Shown one piece after another: positions 26,314-35,989 of a stretch of 64,000 nucleotides of DNA. This DNA is from Tenacibaculum sp. 190524A02b (lineage in GTDB: Bacteria > Bacteroidota > Bacteroidia > Flavobacteriales > Flavobacteriaceae): NCBI RefSeq assembly GCF_964036645.1, contig NZ_OZ038525.1:4220001-4284000 (forward strand). Direction: 5' to 3'. The notes beneath the pieces are model-generated. The model saw only the letters and a program-made list of their open reading frames with translations. It did no database searches and had not been told where the DNA came from. Each line of letters starts with the position of its first letter. Position 1 is the first letter of the stretch. A program made the translations under genes and the position numbers.

Positions 26314-27045
26314 ATGAGCGAAGGTAAATTACAAAAACTGGTAATTAGGTGTTATAAAGAAGATACGTTTGAGAAAAAAGACGAGATTGAAGAGTTACGC
26401 TATACAGCACTTTTAAATCCAGATAAATACGCACAAACGTATAAAACAGAATACAAAACAGAACAAGGATCAGGAAATAGCAATTCAGATCCTAAGTTTA
26501 CCAGATCCGTACCTTCAGATTTAGATTTAGAGTTTTTGTTTGATAGAACTGGAGTAATAGCTCATTTTGGAAACGATAAAGAAGCAAAACAAGATGAAAA
26601 ATTCTATAAAGATCATGGCAAAGGAATTATAGAAGATATAGAGAAATTTAAAAAAGCAGTGTTTGATTATAATGGAGATAAGCACAAACCTAATTACCTA
26701 AAAATTATTTGGGGCTCTTTAAATTTTAATTGTGTACTCACTAACCTTTCTTTTGAATACAAACTATTTAAAGCAGATGGAACACCATTACGTGCCATAG
26801 CTAAAGCAAAATTTATAGCTTATATAGAACCTAAAAAAAGGGTAGCAAAAGAAAATAACCAATCGCCAGATTTAACACACTATAGAATTGTAAAAGATGG
26901 AGATACCTTGCCTTTAATGACGTATAAGATTTATGGAGATCCAAAATACTATTTAGAAATAGCAAAGGTGAATAACCTGAGTAATTTTAGAAAGTTACAG
27001 CCTGGTCAAGAATTATTTTTTCCACCAATAGCAAAAATATCATAA
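26314..27045 (+). CDS. eCIS tube/baseplate protein with C-terminal LysM (Pvc7-like)
   Basis: This 243-residue protein has an N-terminal CIS tube-protein domain (about residues 1-170, with a LNPDKYAQTYKTEY segment). A C-terminal LysM-like domain (about residues 188-240) follows, with YRIVKDGDTLPLMTYKIYGD and a final LQPGQELFFPP. Homologues join the tube to the spike at the baseplate. The stop overlaps the ATG of the spike gene, so the two are translationally coupled. Confidence 0.88.
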   Translation: MSEGKLQKLVIRCYKEDTFEKKDEIEELRYTALLNPDKYAQTYKTEYKTEQGSGNSNSDPKFTRSVPSDLDLEFLFDRTGVIAHFGNDKEAKQDEKFYKDHGKGIIEDIEKFKKAVFDYNGDKHKPNYLKIIWGSLNFNCVLTNLSFEYKLFKADGTPLRAIAKAKFIAYIEPKKRVAKENNQSPDLTHYRIVKDGDTLPLMTYKIYGDPKYYLEIAKVNNLSNFRKLQPGQELFFPPIAKIS

Positions 27046-28790
27046 TGAATAATAGTGGAGTCATAGCAACCTCAAAAAGTCCAGACTTAATAACTTATAA
27101 ATTATTAGTAGAAGGAGAAGAACTGTCTTCAGTATACCAAGTAAAAAGTATGTTGGTAACTAAAGAAGTAAACAGAATACCTACTGCTCAGATAGTATTA
27201 ATTGATGGGGAGGCAGCTACGAGAGATTTCGAATTAAGTAATGAAGAATTGTTAATTCCAGGGAAAAAAGTAGAAATCACAGCTGGTTATCATTCAGATG
27301 AAGAAACCATTTTTAAAGGCATCATTATTAAGCATAATTTAAAAATTAGAGCCAATACCACACATTTAATTATAGAATGTAAAGATGAAGCCGTTAAAAT
27401 GACCATTGGTAGAAAAAGTAATTATTACTTTGAAAGTAAGGATAGCGAAATTTTTGAAGAATTATTAGGGAAGTATGGTTTAGAAAAAGAGGTAGAAAGT
27501 ACCAATCAAAAACACTTAGAGTTAGTACAATACAATGCCTCAGATTGGGATTTTATGCTGTCTAGAGCGCAAGCTAATGGTAAACTATGTTTTGTAGACG
27601 ATGGAAAAGTTACCATAGCAAAACCCAACTTATCACAAAGTGAATTAGAAACAGTTTCATTTGGAGCTACCTTGTTAGATTTTGATGCAGAAATAGATGC
27701 ACGTCATCAAGTAGAAAAAATATCTTCTTATGGGTGGAACTTCTCAGATCAAGAATTAATCAAAATAGAAGCTAAAGACCCTGCGGTTTCTTTAAATGGA
27801 AACTTATCCGCCAGTGATTTAACAGAGACTATTGGGGTAGAGAATTATGAATTACGTCATGGTGGAGCTGTAAAGGACACTTCTTTACAGGATTGGGCAG
27901 ATGCAAAGTGGTTGTTTCAACAATTAGCCAAGGTACGAGGTCGCGTAAAGTTTCAAGGAATACCTACTGTAAAACCCAACACCATTATTAAACTGGAAGG
28001 TGTAGGAGACCGTTTTAATGGCAATGCTTATATCACAGCAGTAAGTCATACCATAACAGAAGGAAATTGGGTAGTAAATGCACAATTTGGATTGAATCCA
28101 GAATGGTTTTCCGAAACTTTTGAAATCAGCGCACAACCAGCTTCTGGATTACTACCAGCAATTTCAGGATTGCAAATCGGAATTGTATCTCAATTAGAAG
28201 GAGATCCAGATGGAGAAGAACGTATTCTAGTACAAATCCCCATTATTAATAATGAAGAGCAAGGAATTTGGTGCCGATTAGCATTGTTAGATGCAGGAGA
28301 AAACAGAGGTTCTGTATTTAGACCCGAAATAGAAGATGAAGTAATAGTAGGTTTTATTAATCAAGATCCAAATAACGGAGTGGTATTAGGAATGTTGCAC
28401 AGTAGTGGGAAGCCATCACCTATTACAGCAAGTGACGACAATCATGAAAAAGGTTTTGTTACCCGAAGTGATATGAAGGTTGTCTTTGACGATGATAAAA
28501 AGTCGATCACTATTGCCACTCCAGTAGGGAAATCAGTCACTTTAGATGAAGATGCAGGAACTATAGTAGTAGAGGACGATCATTCAAATATCATTACTAT
28601 GGATAGTAGTGGAATTGTGATGGAAAGTGCTGGGGATATATCGATAAAAGCCTCAGGAGATGTAACTATTGAAGGAACCAATGTTTCAATTGCAGCCAAT
28701 GCAGAGTTTAAAGCAGAAGGTTCTGCAGGAGCAGAAGTTTCTACCAGTGCCATTGCTGTTTTAAAAGGCTCATTAGTACAGATAAATTAG
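27045..28790 (+). CDS. eCIS VgrG-like spike protein (Pvc8-like)
   Basis: This 581-residue protein has a gp27-like hub (about residues 1-360) and a gp5-like OB segment, with GIVSQLEGDPDGEERILVQI (about residue 380) and PEIEDEVIVGFINQDPN. A C-terminal beta-helix needle of repeating VxIxxxGxV type (about residues 490-581) completes it. The trimer sits under the tube and carries the PAAR tip encoded downstream. The end is not extended by an effector domain. Confidence 0.93.
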   Translation: MNNSGVIATSKSPDLITYKLLVEGEELSSVYQVKSMLVTKEVNRIPTAQIVLIDGEAATRDFELSNEELLIPGKKVEITAGYHSDEETIFKGIIIKHNLKIRANTTHLIIECKDEAVKMTIGRKSNYYFESKDSEIFEELLGKYGLEKEVESTNQKHLELVQYNASDWDFMLSRAQANGKLCFVDDGKVTIAKPNLSQSELETVSFGATLLDFDAEIDARHQVEKISSYGWNFSDQELIKIEAKDPAVSLNGNLSASDLTETIGVENYELRHGGAVKDTSLQDWADAKWLFQQLAKVRGRVKFQGIPTVKPNTIIKLEGVGDRFNGNAYITAVSHTITEGNWVVNAQFGLNPEWFSETFEISAQPASGLLPAISGLQIGIVSQLEGDPDGEERILVQIPIINNEEQGIWCRLALLDAGENRGSVFRPEIEDEVIVGFINQDPNNGVVLGMLHSSGKPSPITASDDNHEKGFVTRSDMKVVFDDDKKSITIATPVGKSVTLDEDAGTIVVEDDHSNIITMDSSGIVMESAGDISIKASGDVTIEGTNVSIAANAEFKAEGSAGAEVSTSAIAVLKGSLVQIN

Positions 28791-29091
28791 TGTTGAGTGT
28801 TGAAAAACAGTAGATAAAGTTAAGGAATAATAATCAGTAACAAGTTTTTAGTTTTTAGCATTAAAAACTAAAAAAAGCCAAAAGCCAAAAGCCAAAAGCC
28901 AAAAGCCAAAAGCCAAAAGCCAAAAGCCAAAAGCCAAAAGCCAAAAGCCAAAAGCCAAAAGCCAAAAGCCAAAAGCCAAAAGCCAAAAGCCAAAAGCCAA
29001 AAGCCAAAAGCCAAAAGCCAAAAGCCAAAAGCCAAAAGCCAAAAGCCAAAAGCCAAAAGCCAAAAGCCAAAAGCCAAAAGCCAAAAGAATT
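28791..29091 (+). repeat. Intergenic region with 30 perfect AAAAGCC heptamers
   Basis: From 28873 to 29082 the heptamer AAAAGCC is repeated 30 times without a mismatch, followed by AAAAG. It lies between the spike and PAAR genes and ends four bases before the PAAR ATG. The stretch 28791-28847 before it (GTTGAGTGTTGAAAAACAGT, AAAGTTAAG, ATAATAATCAGTAACA) recurs at 29402-29455. Open frames over the array in all phases are artefacts of a stop-free heptamer. Confidence 0.92.
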
Positions 29092-29382
29092 ATGGGAAAT
29101 CCAGCAGCAAGAATAACAGATATGCATGTATGTCCAATGGTAACAGGAATTATTCCTCATGTGGGAGGTCCAATTTTACCTGCGGGAGAACCAACAGTAT
29201 TAATTGGAGGATTACCAGCGGCACGTGTTGGAGATATGGCATTGTGTGTTGGTCCGCCTGATACGATAGCTGTAGGCTCTGCAACCGTATTAATAGGAGG
29301 CATGCCAGCAGCACGAATGGGAGATTCAACAGCACATGGAGGAACAATTATAGCAGGAGAACCTACTGTTTTAATAGGGTGA
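29092..29382 (+). CDS. eCIS PAAR-domain spike tip
   Basis: This 96-residue protein, MGNPAARITDMHVCP..., contains the repeated PAAR elements PAARITD, PAARVGD and PAARMGD, and His/Cys residues that bind the tip metal (H in MHVCP, C in ALCVGP, H in TAHGG). It forms the sharp cone on the spike. It has no effector extension. Confidence 0.95.
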   Translation: MGNPAARITDMHVCPMVTGIIPHVGGPILPAGEPTVLIGGLPAARVGDMALCVGPPDTIAVGSATVLIGGMPAARMGDSTAHGGTIIAGEPTVLIG

Positions 29383-29401
29383 TATTAGTAGTGGTAATTG
29401 A

Positions 29402-29522
29402 GTGTTGAGTGTTGAAAAACAGTGAGTAAAGTTAAGAAGTGATAATAAGTAACAGGTTGTTTTTGAGGTAAAGTATTTAGAAAATAAAACTTTAAAGAGC
29501 CAAGAGCCAAGAGCCAAGAGCC
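29402..29522 (+). repeat. Second copy of the intergenic element with four AAGAGCC heptamers
   Basis: Bases 29402-29455 repeat the sequence before the AAAAGCC array. Four tandem AAGAGCC units follow at 29495-29522. This places a diverged, short version of the same element between PAAR and gp25. Confidence 0.85.
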
Positions 29523-29539
29523 AATAACTAACAGAAAAG

Positions 29540-29950
29540 ATGGAAAACAAAAGAGCATTTTTAGGAACAGGTTGGGGATTTCCACCTGAGTTTGTAAAAG
29601 GAAATAATGAAGTAATTATGACTTCCGAAGAGGAAGACATAAAAAAGAGTTTACACATTTTACTTACCACTAAGTTAGGAGAACGCGTAATGTTACCAGA
29701 GTACGGATGCAATTTAGAAGAGCTCTTATTTGAAAAGTTAAACAGAACATTAATTACCTACGTATCAGAATTGATTGAAACGGCTATACTTTATCATGAA
29801 CCAAGAATAGATGTGTTAGGTATTGATATTTCTGAAACAGATGTATTAGAAGGCAAATTAATTATTGCCATTGATTATAAAGTCAGAGCAACAAACTCAA
29901 GAACCAATTTTGTATTTCCATTTTATAAAGAAGAAGGAACCAATATATAA
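29540..29950 (+). CDS. eCIS baseplate wedge protein, gp25-like
   Basis: This 136-residue protein has the GPW/gp25 pattern: GTGWGFPPEF, a conserved helix DIKKSLHILLTTKLGERVMLPEYG and the EPRIDV strand. gp25 nucleates sheath assembly on the baseplate. Length and position fit the family. Confidence 0.92.
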   Translation: MENKRAFLGTGWGFPPEFVKGNNEVIMTSEEEDIKKSLHILLTTKLGERVMLPEYGCNLEELLFEKLNRTLITYVSELIETAILYHEPRIDVLGIDISETDVLEGKLIIAIDYKVRATNSRTNFVFPFYKEEGTNI

Positions 29951-29967
29951 CCAAACAAACTAGCAAA

Positions 29968-32900
29968 ATGTGTAACAAATGCAGTCATATAAACAATGTT
30001 ATTTTTAGGCGAAACGGTACCAATCAAACCGATCGTGTTCAGCATGCATTAAATCCTGAGAATATAGAGTTACATGATTTTTCTATAGAGGATTGGTTGT
30101 TGTTTGCTTTCCATTTTGCAAAACAAGTCAACTATTTTTCAATAGATAATACGGATACTCCAGAAGGAGATTGGCAATCATTTTTTGATATGATAGCCCT
30201 ATCAGATAAGGAGTTTCCAGACAGAACAAATAAAGAATATAACCGATTAAAGAAAAGTATAGCTGAGGTTTTAACAAGTTATGAAAAGGAAGGGAATTTA
30301 ACACCACACTTAACGTTATTTGTTTGTTTTTTAAAACTATTAGAGTTTTCTAAAAAGAGATTCAATGCATTGACCAAAAGGCATTTGGATTATTTCTATA
30401 AAGACATTTTAAAAATAGAAAAACTACCACCTAAAGAAGATAAAGTCCATGTTCTTTTTGAATTAGCGAAAAAGGTTTCAGAACAACAAATAGTAAAAAA
30501 CACAGCATTAGATGCTAAAAAAGATAAGGAGGGAAATAAGTTAGTTTATCAACTAAACAAAGATTTTATAGCTAATAAAGCTTCTATTGTAAGTTTAAAA
30601 AGTACGTATAATGATATTTACAAAGGAGAAATTAAATACAGTTCAGTAGCCAATTCATTTGACGGAATAGGAAAAGAACTACCAGAAACGACTCCTTTTT
30701 GGTATCCTTTTGGGTACAATTCTTCAGAAAAAAATTATACAGAATTGCCAAGTCCTCAATTAGGGTTTAGTATTGCTTCTCCGCTTTTCTATTTACAAGA
30801 AGGCACTAGAAATGTAAGCATTACCATCACATTTAAAAACAAAATTGAAGCTACAGGATTTACGCCTGAAAAAATAGCGGAGTGTATAGAAGTTACTTAT
30901 AGTGATAAAAAAGCTTGGCAAGAAGTAAGCTTATCAAAACTAGCACTTCCGTTGCATGTAAAAGGGAAAAAAACATTTCAAAAAACGAATATTACTACTA
31001 ATAAACTACAACTTGTAATAACAATTCCTAAAGAGTTACCTCCTGTTGTAGCCTATAACGAAGAACGTTTAAAAAGTAATTTAACAACTGATTTACCAGT
31101 TTTCCGATTTTTATGTAAAACATCCACCAAAGAAGGTCATGATTTCTTTAGAAAAATAGTAAAAAAAGCAGTTAAAAGCATACAAATAAATGTAGCTGTT
31201 TTTGAGGTGATGAGTTTAGCTCTAGAAAATGATTTTGGAATCATTAATCCAGAAAAGCCATTTATGCCTTTTACGAGTCAACCCATTAGAGGAGGTTCAT
31301 TTGAAATTAATTATCCAGAAGCTTTCTTGAAAAAATGGACAGACATTAAAGTAAATGCTACGTGGATGAATACACCGAGTAGTTTTGTGAGCCATTATAT
31401 TGGGTATAAAAAATCATTTTTAAAGAAGGTTAGCAAAACAGATTATATAGATGGTGTACTAATAGCGGAAGAACCAGTGAAAGAAGCCAATCAACCAGTG
31501 GATGGAATGACAACAACAGACCGTTCAACAAAAATGGTGATTAATGAATCCGACTCAATTATTAATTCAGATGAAGACTTTAAGGCTACGCTAAGTTTGT
31601 TTCAAAAGGAAGAATGGAAAGTTCAAGATAAAAAAGTAGTATTATTTAATAAGCAAAAAAACGGTAGCTATATATTAAATACTACCTTAACAAATACTAA
31701 GAAGGAATTAGAAGAAGATGGTGTTATAAAATTGACTACCAATCAATCTTTTTTACACACGCTATACCCAATATTGTATACGCTAGCTTTTACTTCAGAT
31801 AATGATGAAGCACCAATACCCAATCCTCCGTACACACCTTTGGTAGAAACCATAAGTTTAGATTATGCTGCTGAAGAAATGGTGGATTTAGAGAAAGTTA
31901 CAGAAGATATATGCAATACTAACCGAATTCAATTATTTCATAATGATGTTTTTGGAACTTATGAAGAGCATAAATATTTAAAAGAGCAAGCCAAAGTAGC
32001 TAAAATAATAGCAAAAGATACGAGCTGTTATTTAGTACCAGATTATTGTCATGGAGGTGAATTATATATTGGAATTGCTAATATAGTTCCTTTACAACAA
32101 GTAGCTATGCTAATTCAAGTATTAGAAGGAAGTGAAAATCCTAATGTAGCTACTTTTAAAGGAAAGCAAGGCGTAAGTTGGTCTGTTTTATGTAACAATT
32201 ACTGGAAAGTATTAGAAGAAGAAATAATAATTAATGAAGTAGATAACTTTTTAAAGTCGGGTATTGTTCAAATAAAAATACCAGAACAAGCTACCACAAC
32301 CAATACGAAGTTCTCAGAAGAAGTAATTTGGATTCGTGCTAAAATGCACAAAAGTTTTGATGCCGTTTGTAAAGTATTCGGAATCCATGCCCAAGCAACT
32401 ATTGCCACTTTTCAAAATGACAACAATGAATTATCGCATTTGGAAAATGGATTAAGTGCAGAAACTATTGCAAAGTTAGTAACAAGAATACCACAAGTAA
32501 AAGGAGTTTATCAGCCATATAGTTCTTTTGGAGGAAGACCAGAAGAAACGGATGTAAAATATTACCAACGAGTAAGCGAACGTTTACGTCATAAAAACAG
32601 AGCCATTAATCTTTGGGATTATGAACACATTATTCTTGAAGAATTTCCAGAAGTATATAGAGCCAAATGTTTAAACCATACCTCAAAAACATCTTTTCAA
32701 GCACCTGGAAATGTATTGGTAATTGTAATCCCAGATATCATCAACAGAAATGTATTTGATATTTATGAACCAAGGCTAAGTCAAACCACTTTAAATAAAA
32801 TAGAAAAACATATCAATAGCCTAAATGGTATGCAAGTAGAAGCTTTGGTTGACAATGCACAATATGAAAGAGTACATGTAAAAGTGAGTGTAAAATTCTA

Positions 32901-33279
32901 TCCAGAATTTGATGAGAATTTTTATAAAGATCAATTGCAAGAAGATATTACCAAATTACTATCACCTTGGGCATTTGACACCTCAGAAAATATTGTGTTT
33001 GGTATTGAACTAAACAGTAGTAGTGTTATTGATTATATAGAAAAATTACCGTATGTAGATTATTTAGTAGCCTTAGAAATGGCTAAGATTTCAGCAGAAG
33101 ATGATATACAATTAGCAGAAGGAAATAAAGAAATTTTAAAGAAGGTAACTTTTGAAAAAACAATGATTCCATCTAGCCCTAAACACATATTAGTATCTTC
33201 TAAAACTCATAGTGTTTCTACGAATGTGCCTACTTGTAATGATATTAAAATTGAAGAATCTGAACAATGTCTATACTAA
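29968..33279 (+). CDS. eCIS baseplate protein, Pvc11/gpJ-like
   Basis: This 1103-residue protein has an N-terminal segment common to eCIS Pvc11-type proteins (HDFSIEDWLLFAFHFAKQVNYF). Toward the C-terminus it has a baseplate J/gp47 region (SSFGGRPEETDVKYYQRVSERLRHK split, near residue 850) and a terminal beta-rich part. It forms the baseplate wedge with Pvc12. The gene overlaps the next by 13 bases, so the two are coupled. It is longer than phage J proteins but normal for eCIS. Confidence 0.88.
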   Translation: MCNKCSHINNVIFRRNGTNQTDRVQHALNPENIELHDFSIEDWLLFAFHFAKQVNYFSIDNTDTPEGDWQSFFDMIALSDKEFPDRTNKEYNRLKKSIAEVLTSYEKEGNLTPHLTLFVCFLKLLEFSKKRFNALTKRHLDYFYKDILKIEKLPPKEDKVHVLFELAKKVSEQQIVKNTALDAKKDKEGNKLVYQLNKDFIANKASIVSLKSTYNDIYKGEIKYSSVANSFDGIGKELPETTPFWYPFGYNSSEKNYTELPSPQLGFSIASPLFYLQEGTRNVSITITFKNKIEATGFTPEKIAECIEVTYSDKKAWQEVSLSKLALPLHVKGKKTFQKTNITTNKLQLVITIPKELPPVVAYNEERLKSNLTTDLPVFRFLCKTSTKEGHDFFRKIVKKAVKSIQINVAVFEVMSLALENDFGIINPEKPFMPFTSQPIRGGSFEINYPEAFLKKWTDIKVNATWMNTPSSFVSHYIGYKKSFLKKVSKTDYIDGVLIAEEPVKEANQPVDGMTTTDRSTKMVINESDSIINSDEDFKATLSLFQKEEWKVQDKKVVLFNKQKNGSYILNTTLTNTKKELEEDGVIKLTTNQSFLHTLYPILYTLAFTSDNDEAPIPNPPYTPLVETISLDYAAEEMVDLEKVTEDICNTNRIQLFHNDVFGTYEEHKYLKEQAKVAKIIAKDTSCYLVPDYCHGGELYIGIANIVPLQQVAMLIQVLEGSENPNVATFKGKQGVSWSVLCNNYWKVLEEEIIINEVDNFLKSGIVQIKIPEQATTTNTKFSEEVIWIRAKMHKSFDAVCKVFGIHAQATIATFQNDNNELSHLENGLSAETIAKLVTRIPQVKGVYQPYSSFGGRPEETDVKYYQRVSERLRHKNRAINLWDYEHIILEEFPEVYRAKCLNHTSKTSFQAPGNVLVIVIPDIINRNVFDIYEPRLSQTTLNKIEKHINSLNGMQVEALVDNAQYERVHVKVSVKFYPEFDENFYKDQLQEDITKLLSPWAFDTSENIVFGIELNSSSVIDYIEKLPYVDYLVALEMAKISAEDDIQLAEGNKEILKKVTFEKTMIPSSPKHILVSSKTHSVSTNVPTCNDIKIEESEQCLY

Positions 33280-35978
33280 ACCAACATATAAGTATTCCTA
33301 AAAAGGTAAGTTCTAAAAATGATTTAGATTATTACTTCTTACGTGAAAAAGGAATTGAATACATTGAACAATTAGGAGGAAAACTATGGACAGATTTCAA
33401 TTCGCATGATCCGGGTATTACCATATTAGAAGTGCTTTCATATGCCATTACTGATTTGGGAATGCGTATTGACCTTCCTATTGAACATATTTTAACCTCT
33501 GATGAAAATGGAGGCATACATAATCAGTTTTTCAAAGCATCTGAAGTACTACCAACAAGTCCTGTAACCGCAAATGATTATCGCAAGCTTTTTATAGATA
33601 TTGATGGAGTTAAAAATTGCTGGTTAACGCAACATAAAAAAGAAGTGCATGCTGATTTAGAAAAAGGACAATTATCTTACAAAGCATCAGATGTTAATCA
33701 TTTAAGTAATAATCTTAAAGATGCTTTTACATTAAAAGGACTTTATGATATTTATATTGACTATGAAGAAGAAGTATTGGATAATACAACGAATGTTGAT
33801 ACAGCAGTAAAAAAACGTTTTCATGCCAATAGAAATTTATGTGAAGATATTGTAACCGTAAAACCAATTGGAACCTATCCAATTAAAATATGTGCAGATA
33901 TTGAAGTAGAAACGATGGCAGATGAAGAAAAGATTCATGCTTTAATTTTAAGAGCTATTGATGCATATTTTTCACCTACTGTAAATTTTTATTCCATTCA
34001 GCAAATGTTAGAAAAAGGATATACAGCAACAGAAATTTTTGATGGACCAATTTTAGATAATGGATTTATTGATGATGCTGAATTAGCAACTGCCGATTTA
34101 AGAAGTGAAGTAAGATTATCAGACATTGTAAAATTGATAATGAGTATTCCAGGCGTAAAACACATAAAAGAAATTGCTATGGGAGATTGCGCTCAAGATG
34201 CGACTATGTTAGACGATTGGTTGTTGTGTATGAAAGCATATCAAAAGCCAACATTGTGTGACAAAAGTGTATTCAATTATAACAAAGGTGTATTACCATT
34301 AACCATAAACAAACTAAAAGTAGCACAATATTTAGAAGAGTTTAAAGAAGAGGAAGAAGTAGAGAAAACAAAAGCAAGTGAAAATAAAACGTTCACACTT
34401 AAAGAGGGAGAAAAATATCAATTAACAGATTATACTTCCATTCAAAATGAATTTCCGTTAACTTACGGAATAGGAAATGAAGGATTAATAGATAAACCAA
34501 CTACAGCTCGTAAATCACAAGCAAAACAACTCAAAGCATATCTGTTGTTTTTCGATCAAGTTTTAGCAAGTTATTTTAAACATTTAGGAGAAGTAAGTAA
34601 CCTGTTATCTGTAAAAGGAAACTTAACACAAACATTATTTACACAAGCCATTAAAGATATTGATGGAATAGATGAATTGGTAGAAAATTATGATGTAAAT
34701 AACGAAGTGTTTTTAACACAAGAACTATTTGGAAAACAAGACAATGATATAGAACGTAGAAACGAATTATTAGATCATTTATTAGCACGATTTGCCGAAC
34801 GTTTTTCAGAATACACATTTATAATGCGCGCTATTTATGGTAGCACTACAGATGAAATGGTGTTAAGAAACAAAGAAGACTTTTTGAGTGATTATAAAGT
34901 TACCAGTAAAGACAGAGGAAATGCCGCAAACTTTTATCAACAAGCTCCTGAATTTTTATGGAATACCAATAATGTAAGCGGTACACAAAAAAGAATAGCA
35001 AGATTATTAGGAATTAAAAATTATAACCGAAGAAGTTTATCACAACAAACTAATGTAGAAACCTATACCTTAATTAATTCAGATAGTGAAAAAGTCTATC
35101 GTTGGCGATTAAGAGATAATGAAGGAAAAATTATTTTATCTGCTACAGAAGAATATTACGATTTATCATCAGCTAACAGAGAGTTATATTTTTCGATTTC
35201 TCAAATTATTCAAACCTCAGAGGATAAAATAAAGAAAGTTTTTAGCAAACCTCTTGTTTTTAAAGAAGAGTTGATTATTGATAATATTTTAATTCATCAA
35301 TCAGAATCAGGAAAGTATTCGTATGATATTATTAATCCAGCTATTAAAAGTGAACACAATCCGGATAGAATTATAGCAAAACGTTTTAATTATTATCCAA
35401 CGCAAGAGGAATTAGAAACCTCCATTTTAGGTTTAATTCAATTTTTAAAAGACGATTTTTCTGAAGAAGGTTTGTTTTTAGTAGAACATATTATGTTACG
35501 TCCCGATGTAACAGAAAACAATCACCCTCCTAAAACTTTCTTACCTATTAAAAGAGAAGAATGTAAAAAATGTGAGCCGATTGATCCATATTCTTACAGA
35601 GTAAGTATTGTAATTCCAGGATACACCTTCCGATTTATGAATACCGATTTTAGAAATTATATGGAAAAGATAATTAAAGAAACACTTCCATCACATATTC
35701 TACCCAAAATATGTTGGATAGGTTATAGAGCAAATGAAATTGAGAATCAAGAAGAGAACGATTTGTTACAATTTGAAGAAGCTTATAAAGCCTATTTATT
35801 GGCCAAAACCAACTTAGAACAAATACAACCAGAAGAAGAACTTATAAAGTTTATACAGAAACTAACACAACTATCAAACGTATATCCTACAGGGCGATTA
35901 TTTGATTGTAGTGATGATGACAACGAATCATTATCAGGAAATATAATTTTAGGGAAAACAAACTTAGGATCACTTTAA
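33267..35978 (+). CDS. eCIS baseplate protein, Pvc12-like
   Basis: This 903-residue protein overlaps the 3' end of the Pvc11-like gene. Its N-terminus contains LWTDFNSHDPGITILEVLSYAITDLG (quoted in part), characteristic of the Pvc12/baseplate wedge family. There is no signal peptide or catalytic motif. It partners Pvc11 in the wedge ring around the spike. Confidence 0.85.
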   Translation: MSILNQHISIPKKVSSKNDLDYYFLREKGIEYIEQLGGKLWTDFNSHDPGITILEVLSYAITDLGMRIDLPIEHILTSDENGGIHNQFFKASEVLPTSPVTANDYRKLFIDIDGVKNCWLTQHKKEVHADLEKGQLSYKASDVNHLSNNLKDAFTLKGLYDIYIDYEEEVLDNTTNVDTAVKKRFHANRNLCEDIVTVKPIGTYPIKICADIEVETMADEEKIHALILRAIDAYFSPTVNFYSIQQMLEKGYTATEIFDGPILDNGFIDDAELATADLRSEVRLSDIVKLIMSIPGVKHIKEIAMGDCAQDATMLDDWLLCMKAYQKPTLCDKSVFNYNKGVLPLTINKLKVAQYLEEFKEEEEVEKTKASENKTFTLKEGEKYQLTDYTSIQNEFPLTYGIGNEGLIDKPTTARKSQAKQLKAYLLFFDQVLASYFKHLGEVSNLLSVKGNLTQTLFTQAIKDIDGIDELVENYDVNNEVFLTQELFGKQDNDIERRNELLDHLLARFAERFSEYTFIMRAIYGSTTDEMVLRNKEDFLSDYKVTSKDRGNAANFYQQAPEFLWNTNNVSGTQKRIARLLGIKNYNRRSLSQQTNVETYTLINSDSEKVYRWRLRDNEGKIILSATEEYYDLSSANRELYFSISQIIQTSEDKIKKVFSKPLVFKEELIIDNILIHQSESGKYSYDIINPAIKSEHNPDRIIAKRFNYYPTQEELETSILGLIQFLKDDFSEEGLFLVEHIMLRPDVTENNHPPKTFLPIKREECKKCEPIDPYSYRVSIVIPGYTFRFMNTDFRNYMEKIIKETLPSHILPKICWIGYRANEIENQEENDLLQFEEAYKAYLLAKTNLEQIQPEEELIKFIQKLTQLSNVYPTGRLFDCSDDDNESLSGNIILGKTNLGSL

Positions 35979-35989
35979 AATCACGAATC

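Noticed and set aside
28848..29160. Minus-strand open frames with the repeat LAFGFWL
   Set aside because: They only reflect a stop-free heptamer repeated 30 times; every phase is open and there is no start signal or conserved flank.
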